A stretch of DNA of 64,000 nucleotides from Phytophthora quininea (lineage: Eukaryota > Oomycota > Peronosporomycetes > Peronosporales > Peronosporaceae): positions 34,386-98,385 of the forward strand of contig JAAVTG010000033.1 in the NCBI GenBank assembly GCA_011947345.1. Direction: 5' to 3'. Under the pieces are notes generated by a model, which was not told the origin of the DNA, ran no database searches, and saw nothing but the letters and a program-made list of their open reading frames with translations. Below, one piece after another: positions 18,605-29,769 of the stretch; the first letter of the stretch is position 1; the number at the start of each line of letters is the position of its first letter. A program made the position numbers and the translations under genes.

Positions 18605-20930
18605 TCATTTTGTGGTCAAGCTGGTAGACGGGGATGGTACCCCGGACGCACATACTGCGACGGAGCAGGGTGGCTCAATCTTGTGGTTCTTAAATGCTTG
18701 CAACAATACGTTTTGTCGACGACGCTCATGATGCCGCAGCTGTGTCTCTAAAGACGCTTGAATAGTCTTGGTCAGCGCGATAGACACGGTGAACGAGTTT
18801 GGGGGCATCCTAGTCAATTTTGAGTTGATGTAACCGTGGTTTTGAGGCCGCCGTATTTCTGAATGATATGGTTTTTCACACACTCCGCGAGTTCGGTCGG
18901 CTAAATATGAGCCAAGCTGTCGATAACGCAACGGTCTTGAGATTTGGATGGACGCCCACCCCTGTTGTGACAGGAAGCGAAGGCATGCCAAGCGTGTTCC
19001 TTGCCGGGGCAACGCACGAAACACGTCGTCAGGAAGTAGACGACGTCGCTTTTGGTTCCCATGATCACCCCGCTGCTGTTGGTGATGACGGTTTTGACTT
19101 AATTCGTCGGCGCGAGGTCTTTTGCTGGACAAACGTGTGCTTTCTTGTGCCACTTGCAGTGCTTCATATCGTTCGTTGGATATCACGGTGAGAATACCAA
19201 GGTATTCCGGGTCCGACTTCGAGAATCTTGACTGGGCGACGTGACGCAAATCTATCCCGGTGCCGACGAAGTCGTCCACGCGTCGGCGATAGTCTTCTAG
19301 TACGTCGTCGAACCAGCAAACGAGTATGTCCACGTCCATCGCCGACCACGATCCTTGAGCCTGAATAGCAATCGCGAACTGCCAGGCTGCTAAGAGAAAA
19401 CTTCGCATGATTTGATTGTAGAACGTGTTCGCAAACGCAGTCAGTAGCGCTAGACTGTCCTGTAGCTCCACCATCGATGCCAACTGGCGCGGTTTTGGGA
19501 GATTCACGCTCGCTGAGAAATTGTTCATATTGACCGTTGTTTCACAGCGCCAACGCCGGCGAGCTGCGAAGTCGAAGCGCTCCATGTGTCCCACGGAAAG
19601 ACCTCGAACACCAAATCGGAAATCATACAGGCCCATCAAGACAGCTGGGTGCGGCTGGAAAGATGTGGCGTGGGAAGACATTGTTAGCTCAATGAATTGT
19701 GACGGAACTTTACCTAGGAATTCTTCGGCCACGATAGTATCGTGTACAGTGCGTTGAGACAGGCTTGGTCGGAAGTTTGTCTTGGGTTGGCTGTTTTCCC
19801 CTTGACCATGGCTATTGCTCAATACATCGGTTGGTGCGGGAGGAACGGGTCGGTGGTATCGAGGCTCATCGGGTGGTTCCGCTGTAGCTGATCGCTTCCG
19901 CTTGGCACCTTCACACTGAGATATATAAAGGTCAGTAAGTGTGGTTTTGAGCAAGTATCGCCACCAGTTCTGATTGTAGTTGCTCGTGTGGGTGCTCAGG
20001 AGCTGTCTCCTCAATTGAGGGTCGATTGGTGCTGATTCCTCCCTAGCCACGGCGCCAAGTAATTCATCGAGCGATGTGTTAGGACCGCTCTGTCGGGACT
20101 GATGCTGCATGTGGGTGGATCGATGAGCATGAATGGTTTGAGAAGACTCTGGAGCTCCAGCTGTCGTTGGACTCGGAGTCTCCAGGTCCGAGTGACTTTG
20201 TGGGGTTGTCTCGATTGACGACGGTTCACTGCGGAACGCTGTACCGAGCCGGATATGACGTGGGACCTGGCGGTCTCCGTCAATGAAATATGCATAGTCA
20301 ATCGCATGCTGAAGTCGAAAACGCCGCGACGATCCATCAGATGGGTCGACCCATTCGAACGTGTCTGTGGCTCAAGGACAGTGAGCTGGGACAAGAATGC
20401 AGTCAAAGAAGTCTTTAATGTTGCGGTTGCTGGTGGGGGACGACGAATCAAGCAGCCGCTCCAGTATTTTGGCGTGGTAGTTGTCGAGTTGGTTGGTCGA
20501 CGTCGAATTTGGTTTAAATTGCGAAACTTGTAGCAGAAGGCATATGATTGGAGTGATTTCTTCAGCCTTGTTGGATGGTAAGGTGACTTCGCCGGTGGAG
20601 CTGCGAATTGTCAGTGATTTCCCGCGATAGCCGACAACTTGGCTATACGTGTTCTTTCCTCAGTAGGTTCCCATTACAGCAGTACGCATACGATCGCCGA
20701 CGCCTGAGGTGGCTTCCGAACGCGTGATTCGGCGGATGCTGAGGCACGACCCACATGGCTACGCTGCGACGAGTTTTGCATAGATTCAACGACAGCGTGG
20801 GTTGGTGTTGTATCGACCAGTCGAGAATTGACCGCTCCATCTGGTTTCCACGGCGAGTTAGCCTGGAGGTCTTCCAAAAACAGGAGGAGGTAGTTCAATA
20901 GCGTGGCTGTGTATTGCCTGGGCCAAAATA
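18605..20930 (-). pseudogene. Gag-like retroelement ORF (possibly of a YR retrotransposon)
   Basis: A 501-residue minus frame (18605-20110) continues upstream, through frame changes near 20100 and 20380, to about 20930. It has a long disordered N-terminus with KR-K-R-S nuclear-signal-like basics, a conserved-looking core (N-F-S-A-S-V-N-L-P-K-P-R-Q-L then V-E-L-Q-D-S-L-A-L-L) and, in another frame near 19.0 kb, a Cys/His cluster C-F-V-R-C-P-G-K-E-H-A-W-H-A-F-A-S-C that could be a zinc knuckle. Length, low complexity and the Cys/His cluster suggest gag. No RT follows at 18.6 kb, where a DNA-transposon fragment of opposite strand begins. Function inferred only. Confidence 0.4.
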
Positions 20931-21480
20931 GTTCGTACCGAAATTCAAGGTTAGATTACACGTGGAAGATGGTGACTTTCCCTATACGATAGTTAGATAT
21001 AAGGGTAGTTCGCGTGCGTAGATTCCGATTTTGAGGTCAGATTCGGCCAATTCTGCGTCATTTTTGAGCAACAGCCGCTCCAAAACTTTCTCGGCCAACC
21101 AAAAGTTTGGGGAAAGGGGTTAAGTAGGGCTAACCGATCATCAAGCAAATCCTGAGAGTCTCATTGGCTCAGAACACAAACCACATGCCGGAACATCTGG
21201 TGTGTAGGTTTTATTTAGGGTTACCAGGTGTTAATGCAGTCAAGCAGTAAAACCAAGGAACAACGCAGCAAATCCAAGCAATTACTCCTGCATTAGATTT
21301 CAAAGGCATCCCTCATCGCTATCACTCCCTTCGCTTGCGAGCTCTCCTTCTCCTACGTCTGCGCATTCGATCTCTTCCTCTTGGAGTGCCAGTAAATATC
21401 AGCCTTCTTCTTTCTGAACCTCCTTGCATGCATCTCGGCCTCGCTCCTTAATCTCGCTGGGGGTCTGTAAAATGACTCAT
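20931..21480. other. No gene recognised
   Basis: About 550 bp without a supported coding region or repeat. Confidence 0.4.
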
Positions 21481-21498
21481 ATTAATTCGGAGAGGTTT

Positions 21499-21738
21499 TT
21501 AATACTTAGCGCTAAAACGTTTGGGGGCACTGACCTCGCTGGTCTTCGAGCTCTCGCTCTTCTTGTAGGCCGTCCAGACGTCCGCAATCGTGCTAGTAGG
21601 CTTCCCAATGTACTTGTGGACTATCTCGCGCGTGCGGCCAGCCAGCTGTGGGTCTTCTGGACGACCTTCGAGGAGGTTGTTGTTGGCACTCACAATCATT
21701 TCTCGCTCAGCGGCACTTGTCTTCTTCCCTCTTGTCAT
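21499..21738 (-). pseudogene. Possible N-terminal DNA-binding part of a DNA transposase
   Basis: From the Met at 21738 the frame reads T-R-G-K-K-T-S-A-A-E-R-E-M-I-V and then a helix ending I-G-K-P-T-S-T-I-A-D-V-W, resembling the helix-turn-helix start of Tc1/IS630-type transposases. It stops after 79 residues and no catalytic part follows. Weak call. Confidence 0.3.
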
Positions 21739-22354
21739 CGCCACAGCAATGATAGCGAAATGGAGCTGATTCCTACAGAAAGAGGGGAATTTCAGCATCG
21801 TTCTGCGGGTCTGCATGGTCTCGTCTGCCTATTATTAGCTGAGCTACGCGTCGAAATGTCAAGCATTTCGTCTTCCCTGTACGAATTTTTTGGCCCAGAC
21901 AATAGCAGGAGCTTGAAAATCGGAAGTCGTGTGCAGTCCGCGGCGAGCTGAAAAAATGCTGCTAACTCTGCAGGGGAGCCGAGTTTGGATTTTCTTGGCG
22001 ATTCTAATTCAGGTCTCGGAAACCGCTCTTGCGTCAGTAAACCACCGTTTAGCGGTTACACCAAACACTCATTTTACGAGGTTTGATGGGGGTTTGGACT
22101 CACCGCATATTCTGTCTTCGTCGAAGTCGCCTCCAGCTCCAGTCATTCGGATGGTTGGCTAGAAGGCGAAGAGGACTAAGGCCGCGGAGTTGCAGCCAAA
22201 CAAGTTCATTATGCAATTTACCTCTGACTCACCAAGTCCAGAGATAGTAGAAACCCCCTCCCCACACCCGGGCAGGAGGTAATGCCAACACAGCAGCAAT
22301 TGCGCCCCAAAACTGAGTGGAAAGTAGCATTCAGGAGATGATGACTTTTGCCTA

Positions 22355-22400
22355 AGTTACTCCAAAGTTTCGCTTAGAATGGCCTGGCGGGACGTCTGCG
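22355..22400 (-). pseudogene. Remnant of a bZIP gene 3' end
   Basis: Bases 22355-22381 match the end of the intact bZIP gene (14431-14457) at all but about four positions, including the stop codon and the I-L-S-x-x-L-E ending. Similarity fades beyond ~22400. Confidence 0.5.
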
Positions 22401-23370
22401 CTTGGGCGGCTGCTAGTCGTTCGCTACGCCAAGAATGACTACTGTAGCAATACTAAGCAATAAGCTTCCCTTTACCCCCTCCCAAAAATAGAAACTTGCG
22501 ATTCTTACTCAATCAAGATCGGAAACTGGATTTTATCGAAATATTCGTTGCGATAACTCTCCCGATAGCGATGGGTGGTGCTTTCACTGCTCTTCAAACG
22601 CTGGAAGACACGTAGAGCAACTGGGGGAAATTGAGTTTGAAGAAGTTAGTCAAGAGAAACTATTGAGATATCGTAGAGTGGTGAATGAAGTAATTTTGCA
22701 ATCGCGCATGTTCCAAGCTCTTGATTGCTTTTCGATAGGTGTATTACAGCCACACTGTGGCTGGGAGACTCTTGCAATCATCAAAGCAGAAAGTCTTGTT
22801 GGCAAATTGCGCAGAATTCACATTACGATTCATATTACGGTTCGGATGTAAAACGGCGAGCCTGCATGCTTTGATGATCGAACCATCTTGCGTTCATTAT
22901 CGACGCCCGCTGCTTTATTCTTGCTATTGCTGGACAAGTGTTGACCATTGTGCTCAGCGCATGAACGACAAGAACATCGCCAACCAACGAAATCCGGCAA
23001 TGTGTTTCTGATGTGAACTAGTACTTGTCATGACGGATGCCTGCAACCGCAATAAATCCTTCTAACGTGCATCTTCGGTTCATGAATTCCATATCCTTTA
23101 CCCTGAATGATTATCGATCAGGGATCGAAAAAAAAACATTGGCATTGTTACTTCTACGGAAAACGTCGTGCATACTTATTGTTTTGTATGAATTTCGTGG
23201 TTCACCATGGCCGACGAATTCCCGACATCCAAAAATGGTAGCAATACAAAACGCTGATGAAACGATGACATTCAAAAATGCGCTGGAAATCGTAGTGCAG
23301 CTTGCACTACAACATTAAAACGCAAGCTTGCACGCATTTTCAACGTATAAAGCAGAATCAACACGAAAAC
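22400..23370. other. No gene; contains a diverged copy of 13335-13440
   Basis: Nothing coding is supported. Around 23010-23105 the sequence resembles 13335-13440 of the duplicated arm (shared blocks cggatgc, taaatcctt, cggttcatgaattccat) in the same orientation. Confidence 0.45.
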
Positions 23371-23379
23371 TAGCACACA

Positions 23380-24620
23380 TTATGCTTTAATTTCGCGAGC
23401 AAGCGTGCGCCACGACAACTGGTCCAACTTACACCCTCTTCCCTTGTTTGACGTGGACACGAAAGGCAGGTGAACCTTTATCTGCTCGAAAAGAAGACCT
23501 GCTGCATCAGTAGAACTGTTCGCCCGGCGAATTTCATCGTGCGTCAGTAGTCCCTCAACCAACAGCATCACACGTCGTAGTTCTGCAAGCCGAACCTTTT
23601 TCAGCCTGGAGGACATGTCTTGCTTTGAAAGCAGTCTAAATGGCGGCTGCCCAGCACACCAAAGTTGCCAAATAACTCTAAGCGTTCCTGCTGTCAAACC
23701 AACCTCGCCTAGAACACTTTGAACGACACCTCCATTAAGCACACCTTTCAGTACTTTCAGGAATCGACTGTATTGATTTCCTCCGGGGAAGACTTTACCG
23801 TCCTGTGAAAACCCCAGCACAGCAAAATAAAACCCAAAACCAAGTACTGGGCATACTTCTGGCATAATCGGGTTTGCATACAAATGCCTGGGGTCTCGGG
23901 GGCGGCTTCCGTCCTGATCGTTTTTCATGTGCACAAACGTTACAGTCATAGCATCTTCACGCCACGAAAGATGTCCACAGCGGATAGACTCGGTGTTTTT
24001 GCACGACACATCAAATTCCAACTAGTGAGAAGAAATGCATGCTCAAAGACATCTTGCTTCCTGTCTGACTGCAACATTGCTTTTGCCACTGCTCTGTACA
24101 TCGAAAAGCTAAAAGGCTCCTTCCCCTCACAAAGACTGTCGTTGCTGTTTTGTGCGCCTCTGGCCACGGTATGGTGGAGGCCCTTAAAGAAGCGCCGCAT
24201 TTGCGAATCAAAGTCGCGAGGTCGGGAAGTTTCTGTCGTGGTGTACAAATATACAATTGCTGAGCGCACATTTCCGAACGTGGATTTACCGGTCACTCCA
24301 CGTTGCTCCATAGAAATCAAATATCTCATGCAATCTTGCGTTGTCAAAACATCCAAAGTTAACGGACTTCGTAATGGAGCTGTAGAAAACCACAGCGTGA
24401 TTGTGTTAGCATTTATGACTTCAAGCTCTCGAAATTCACTGGTAAACAGGGCCTGTCGACCATTTACATCCGTGTTAATGTACAGCCACTCCACAAACCG
24501 AGCCAACGCTCGCAAATAAATATACTTGGTCTTCTCCGCCGTAGTATTTTCCAGAACTTCCCCACACGCGCATCGAGATCCTCCATCGTAACAAAGTGAC
24601 CTTTCAAGAACACGTAGCTA
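23380..24620 (-). pseudogene. Crypton tyrosine recombinase, degenerate
   Basis: The N-terminal frame (24515 downwards, with a start region at about 24590 in another frame) gives an SAM-like helical domain: L-R-A-L-A-R-F-V-E-W, V-R-S-A-I-V-Y-L-Y, F-F-K-G-L. The catalytic part starts K-E-P-F-S-F-S-M-Y, S-W-N-L-M-C-R-A-K with the first Arg, and continues in 23380-24021 with V-H-M-K-N-D-Q and R-D-P-R-H-L-Y-A-N-P, the Lys-containing strand and conserved oomycete Crypton block. The H-x-x-R and nucleophile Tyr regions are not recognisable. Cryptons are DNA transposons that move by a YR enzyme; this copy is dead. Confidence 0.7.
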
Positions 24621-24697
24621 TTTCGACCAATAAAAACGTGTCGTTCAAAATGCACGACGAATTCCATCTATCTATACATTGTAAAAATTGTTCTTCA

Positions 24698-25710
24698 CAA
24701 TATTGATTGTGGCGACCTCGACCAATATTGTCAGAATCGTGAGGGCAACTAGCAACTTCTACTGGTAGCTTATCGTACTCTCCAGGCTCAACTTCGCTAT
24801 CATCTCATACTACCCTCTCTGCCTACGAAATGATTTCATTCGCAACAAGATCCCAGTTAATCCTCAAGGAGAGGATTGACTCGAGCGTCTCCGCACTCAC
24901 TCGCTTCCGCACATATTATCCTCCAAGCATGCACTTCACTGCCGAGAACAGTTGTTCCAACTCGACGGAGGTAGCAGGAAGCCAAGACAAATCAATGTAC
25001 TTCGAGCGGTCTTCCTCTCTGGACTTGGATCTCTCTTCGATAGACTCTTTGACTTCCCCAGGTGAACTGCAGCGTCTGATGGTGGGCGCGACTACTCTCG
25101 CTTCGCCGTACACCACTCGGATTTGCAGACCTTTCTGAACGAACACTAGAGGCTTTGGTGCGCTTCTTCTTTGAAGTGCCTGGGCGGGTCGATTTAGATT
25201 TTCTGTGTTTGCGCTTGATGCTGGGCTCTGTGGAGACACAAGCGCTACCAGAATTAATCGATTCCTCTCCTGTGGAGCGCAAAAGCCGATGAATAGTGCT
25301 AGTTTCTTCTGGAGGCTTGAGGAGCAAACGCCAAGCTGATCGACATCGTTGGTATAACAGGCTTGCGCGGAGTGATTCGAGACGAGGCTGCTGACGACAG
25401 TAGCGTGGATAGCGGAGGGGTTCGATGCGGGGCAGTTGTGGGGGTTCAAAAGTGTGAGCTGGAGCGCGCCGTCGTCTAGCAAAAACCTCGCACGTGCTCT
25501 CCCACTTCCTCGTACCTCGAGACCGCAGACGTGGTTATTTATGCCTCTGCCAACTCGTCGAACAAGGCCTCACAGACACTTCAACGAGAAGATACACAAT
25601 TAGATCGATGCATTGCAATTGTTTTCCCAAGAAATTGACATTGTTCCAATATTGATTGTGTCGAGCGTCTCGACAATCCATATACAATGGATATTGTCCG
25701 ATGCCTGATT
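24698..25710 (-). mobile_element. hAT-like transposon remnant (dimerisation domain)
   Basis: The frame 24916-25482 ends with Y-I-D-L-S-W-L-P-A-T-S-V-E-L-E-Q-L-F-S-A-V-K, the core of the hAT C-terminal dimerisation domain (A-T-S-x-x-x-E-x-x-F-S). The next codon block after a stop continues R-V-S-A-E-T-L and L-R-I-N-W-D-L-V to about 24830. The upstream part is basic (K-R-K-H-R-K-S-K) and unassigned. Palindrome-rich segments beginning caatattgattgtg occur at 24698 and 25647, on both sides, and may be the element's termini. No catalytic core remains. Confidence 0.55.
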
Positions 25711-25719
25711 ATCGATTAG

Positions 25720-26690
25720 TCTCGGTTCTATAGGGATATACTTAAGGTCATAATCAGTAGTGCCGCGTCATTGCTCTGGCTCCCCACTGGTAGGTTATAA
25801 CAACATTTTCCTTAATCGTACAGGTCATGGGGGCATAAGATCAGTCCATTCACATTAAAGCCTCGGCCTTGTAGAGTGAGGTCGATGGGCGTGGGCGCGC
25901 GTAGGCGGCGCCAGCCCGAGAGGAAGTCGGAGAGGCCAGCCCCTGGGTGAGGAGTGGTGGGTTTAAAGCGCGCGCGACCGAGGCGGCAGTCTGCCGGCGC
26001 TTGAGCTGTTGGAGCTTGGTGTTGTCGCGCCGCCGCCGAAGAGCAAATGGCTGGCCTCTGAATGGGCTGGTCTTCGAGCATCTAGCGATGGGAAAACCTA
26101 CCCGCCCGGGGACTGCATGCTGCAGCCCCGTATGTTAGGTAGAAAACCATGGCACTTAGACGTGCATCTATTCGGGCGAGGCCGCGCTGAGCGAGGTGAT
26201 GACCTTCCCTGCAGGGAACCTCTTTTTCCCCGTCGCCTTCAGCTCCTTGGAAAATTCCACAAACAAATTCACTTCGCGTTTTACTTTCACGAGCTTAAGT
26301 GTGCTATACTGCCACAACGACTAGAACTTCGTTAATTCCCATGCGCCTGGGCTACATTGCGAAGGATGAGCGAGGGCGGGATCGATAACCGACTCCTACG
26401 TACGTCAAGTGGCGCGACCGGCGATGAAGCGGGTAACCTCCAGTTGGGATCATATACGGTACAGATCAGCATTTTGAACATGTGTCGTTTTTGCAGGATC
26501 AGCTTTGAGATCTGAAAATGCACGGTCACCCGAAAGCCACGTTGAACCTCGGCCATAAATGCTTGCGAGAAGGAAGGCTCATTTGGTAACATGCTGCTTC
26601 CAGCTCAATCTCTCCCGGGCACTACTAGGCCTCTAGGCAACACAGGCAGCGTCTTACCAGGCCGTCCAAGGGTCAAGTTCGTCAGGAAAT
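25720..26690. other. No gene supported
   Basis: GC-rich 25860-26240 with short frames on both strands, none with a motif. 26240-26690 is likewise unassigned; it may be the 5' region of the MULE that follows. Confidence 0.4.
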
Positions 26691-28118
26691 CAGCACGTGC
26701 TACTTCCGAGGATTTAAGTACACGCGTGCCTGGGCGTCGTCAAGAAAGACGTCCTACCGGTGCAGCCATTGGCGTCAAGGCTGCCCCGGCACGATGTCCT
26801 TCTTCATCAGCACCATGGGCTACACCGCTGGGCGACCCCACACCTGCCGAAATGTTGATGCTACTGGCACTAGCCTCGTGGACGTCTCTAACGTCATGAA
26901 GGACCGAGTGGACACGCTGGCCATCGAACAAGTCGCGCTTCCTGCGCGGAGCATATGGGAAGCCGTGCGGGGCGAGTTTTACGGTGCTGACAATGCGAAT
27001 GTTGTCCGTGGTCTATCGGAGCCTCAAGTTGTTCGTCGTGTGTACCAAGCGAGGAGCCGACACTTCAGTGGAGAAGTACACGGTACAATCGAAATTCCGC
27101 CACTGTCCATCGCACTGAACGAAGCTGTTTCGTTTTCAGTTTCACCACGTCACGGTGAATCGCGAGAATCTCAGCAAGCCCACACGACTAATTGGCTGGG
27201 CGCACCCGTCCCTCATTAACCTGCTTCGCTACCACGGGACTACGATTTTTGTCGATGGCACATTCCGGTGTGTGCCACCTGGGATAAGCAATGCTTCATC
27301 TTCATGGTGCATGATAGAGCTTCGGGGCTATTTGTTCCTGTATACTACGTCTTGAGCACTTCGCGCAGTGGAGATTCTTTTGGGACATGATACACTTTGT
27401 AGTGCAAGGCACGGACCAAAAGCTTGAGCCAGCAGAGGTCGTGTGTGACTTCGAGAGCGCTTTAATTGATGCTGTGCAGACGCAATTCCCCAACGCGATC
27501 ATTCTTGGTTGCCTCTTCCATCTGAAGCAGGCACTCAGGCGCGCTATGAAGCGGTTTCTGATCTCGGAGGAGGAGTGTGTCATCGCCATGACTCGTGGGG
27601 TGCTGGACATCCTGACTGTTGTTGAGCACAATCTTGTTGAGCGCGGCATTAAATAGGTCAAACGTGAGATTCGCCAGCGCTGTGAAGGAGATGGAATTGA
27701 GTATTCTAAAGTCAAGTGGCGAGGATTCTGGGCCTATTTCCAGCGGACATGGCAGAAGCAGTACGGTGTCGACGTGTGGAATGTGGCGAGTCTAAACAAC
27801 GAGCTCATCGCCCGCACCAACAACCCACTGGAACGGTTCAACAGGGAGATCAATAACCGCTTTCCAAAGCCTCGCCCGAATATGGCTACGTTTGTAGGCG
27901 TGATCAAAACACTTTCAGCTGAGTATGTTCAACGCCTTGCTGACGTTCCCCGTGGACGAGCGCGGCGCCCGCAATGCGAACGAATCCAACTGCCCGAGCC
28001 GGTTGAGATACCGGATGACATTGACGATGAGTCTGATGATGATGAGGCAGCGGTTGCTGAGCTGCCGTCCAACAGCTCATCGGATGAGGAGACCGAGGAG
28101 GACGAGGAAGAGCAGTAA
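26690..28118 (+). pseudogene. Mutator-like (MULE) transposase with FLYWCH-type finger
   Basis: A zinc-finger region near 26.7-26.87 kb reads (after frame choice) S-Y-R-C-S-H-W-R, C-P-G-T and H-T-C, the C-x..C..H-x-C layout of FLYWCH-like fingers found in MULEs. The transposase core follows in four frames: F-V-D-G-T-F-R-C (27247-27270, first Asp), V-C-D-F-E-S-A-L (about 27440, second Asp), G-C-L-F-H-L-K-Q-A-L-R-R, and N-N-P-L-E-R-F-N-R-E-I-N (about 27820, the Glu). The C-terminus is acidic. The D-D-E set is intact, but frame changes near 27200, 27360 and a stop at 27654-27656 break the gene. Terminal repeats not found. Confidence 0.75.
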
Positions 28119-28391
28119 CAGGAGAAGCCTCAGCTCGATAATCCTTTGCCAAGGATTAAAAGCTCTAGGACAAGAAGATAGCTTAATGATAGCAAAATCT
28201 AACCGGGAGAGACTAATAAACGTCAGCTTACCCCACTGTCGTGTTGCTTCCATGGACACCTGTTAGCCTCTCTGGTCACTTTCAGAGTAAGTTGGTCTGA
28301 TCCAAGAGCGGATCTGTACCATATATGATCCCAACGAGATTTTACCGATGAAGAGAGGGGTCCCACCACGGCACTTCGGAGCGCTCAAGTC
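28119..28391. other. No gene recognised
   Basis: Spacer between the MULE stop and the short ORF at 28392; it probably contains the MULE 3' end. Confidence 0.4.
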
Positions 28392-28643
28392 ATGCTGAAG
28401 AGCAAGGAGCTGAAATCTGACCCGGAAATCAAGGAAGAGTTTAAAACCCGTAAGATGTGGTACACGAAGAAGGAAAACACGCCCGAAGGCATTTGGAGAG
28501 ACTTGCAGCTCGCACCGCTCTACCGTCACTACTATAATGAGTGGGGTGGTATTGCAAAGCTGAAGGCGGAACCGGATTACCAACGTTACCTCTTGTACGA
28601 GAAGTTTTACAAGATCATGAAGAACCACATGCCCAAGGACTAG
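28392..28643 (+). pseudogene. Short ORF resembling the C-terminal W/Y domain of an RXLR-type effector
   Basis: An 83-residue frame rich in Lys, Glu, Tyr and Trp. The pattern T-P-E-G-I-W-R-D-L-Q-L near residues 30-40, with W/Y residues either side, is like the W motif of the helical repeat in secreted Phytophthora effectors. No signal peptide, RXLR or dEER is present upstream, so at best it is a C-terminal remnant. The stop lies inside a 51-bp segment shared with 13678-13729. Low-confidence family call; a chance resemblance is possible. Confidence 0.3.
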
Positions 28644-28681
28644 AGACGGCAAACGCTTGGTGGCTGCGCTTTCTTTTTCAG
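28631..28681 (+). repeat. ~51-bp segment shared with arms A and B
   Basis: gcccaaggactagagacggc and the following ~30 bp match 13678-13729 (and its inverted copy near 30480-30530) with about five differences. Confidence 0.6.
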
Positions 28682-28900
28682 CGTTGCTAGTTTTTGCGTT
28701 AGTGAAACCGACAAGTTTCGGCTGACAACAGGAGAAGCTCTCGTACGACGGCGGCAATAATCGCATCGACCGCTACAGGGATTTCGTTGAGAGCCTCAGG
28801 TTCTACCTCCACGAGAGTCCACACGCACCAAAAGACGGCACTATGCGCACCTTTCGGTCAATCTACCACAACATTTCGTACCGAGTATTCACAAGACCCC

Positions 28901-29769
28901 ATGGCAGCGCATCACGTTGACTGCCTTTTGGAGCATGCACGAAAGCGATCGAGTGAGAGCGTTGTACTCCAAGGTGATCCAAGAAATATCCGAAACAGGG
29001 CGATGCAAGCTACCTCTGAACGAATTCACGCCAAATTTGACGACGACGTGATTGGCGCTGTGTGGTCTCGATCAACCCCGTATACCCGACCAAGTCCTGC
29101 AGTTAAAAAGACCCGCCATCGAGAGAGTAATCGCCGTTGCCAGACCCGATTCCGCGCACGACAGTGTGAACCTCAATAAGAGTTGTTGCAACAGCGCAAC
29201 GTCGGCAGCTAGAGGTGCAGACCCTGGAGATCAAGCGCAGCGCCCGTAAAGTGCCAGGTAAGACCAAGCCGAGCTCGTGGGTCATCGTGGGTCAGCTATT
29301 CCAGTCACTTGAGTCGTGCTTTCAAGCTCCTTGCCAATTTGATGAGCTGGCAAGTGATGCAGACACCCCAACAGGATTCTTGCAAACTGTCGTCACCCCA
29401 GCTATGGGCCAAGAGCTCGGCTTCGATGCACTGATGGATCAGCTGAAACGATTCGCGCTATACTTTGAGGACTCGCAACTCCAGTTAGAGCGAATCGATG
29501 CCGTTGGACCCAGCGTTATGAAAGCCCGAGCGACCCTAAGTGTGACGATCTCGGACTTTACACTCAAGAACCTGTGTCTGACCGACAGCATCACGCTACC
29601 GACTCAACTGTTGGGGAAACGTCTCGATTGCCGGTGGTACCTGACTTTCCTCCTCGAAGAAAGTGGCTGCGTTGAACGGCTGGAATCGAGCATTGATCTG
29701 TTGTCTCCACTGATGCAAATGCTGGGGGTAGAAGCCTCGATTCGCATTCTAAGCCAAGCTTTAGAGTAA
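28901..29769 (+). pseudogene. bZIP gene, chimeric copy with broken 5' half
   Basis: The 5' part (28901-29214) encodes a diverged paralogue of the bZIP at 14432-15259: M-A-A-H-H start and the basic region H-R-E-S-N-R-R-C-Q-T-R-F-R with Asn and Arg retained. A TAA at 29177-29179 ends the frame right after the basic region, and a one-base frame change lies between it and the zipper. From 29215 the sequence is nearly identical to the intact gene (one residue change seen, Arg to Cys in C-F-Q-A-P-x-Q-F), giving an open 184-residue frame to 29769. The junction keeps the codon register, as expected for gene conversion or recombination between paralogues. Not a working bZIP as assembled. Confidence 0.78.
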
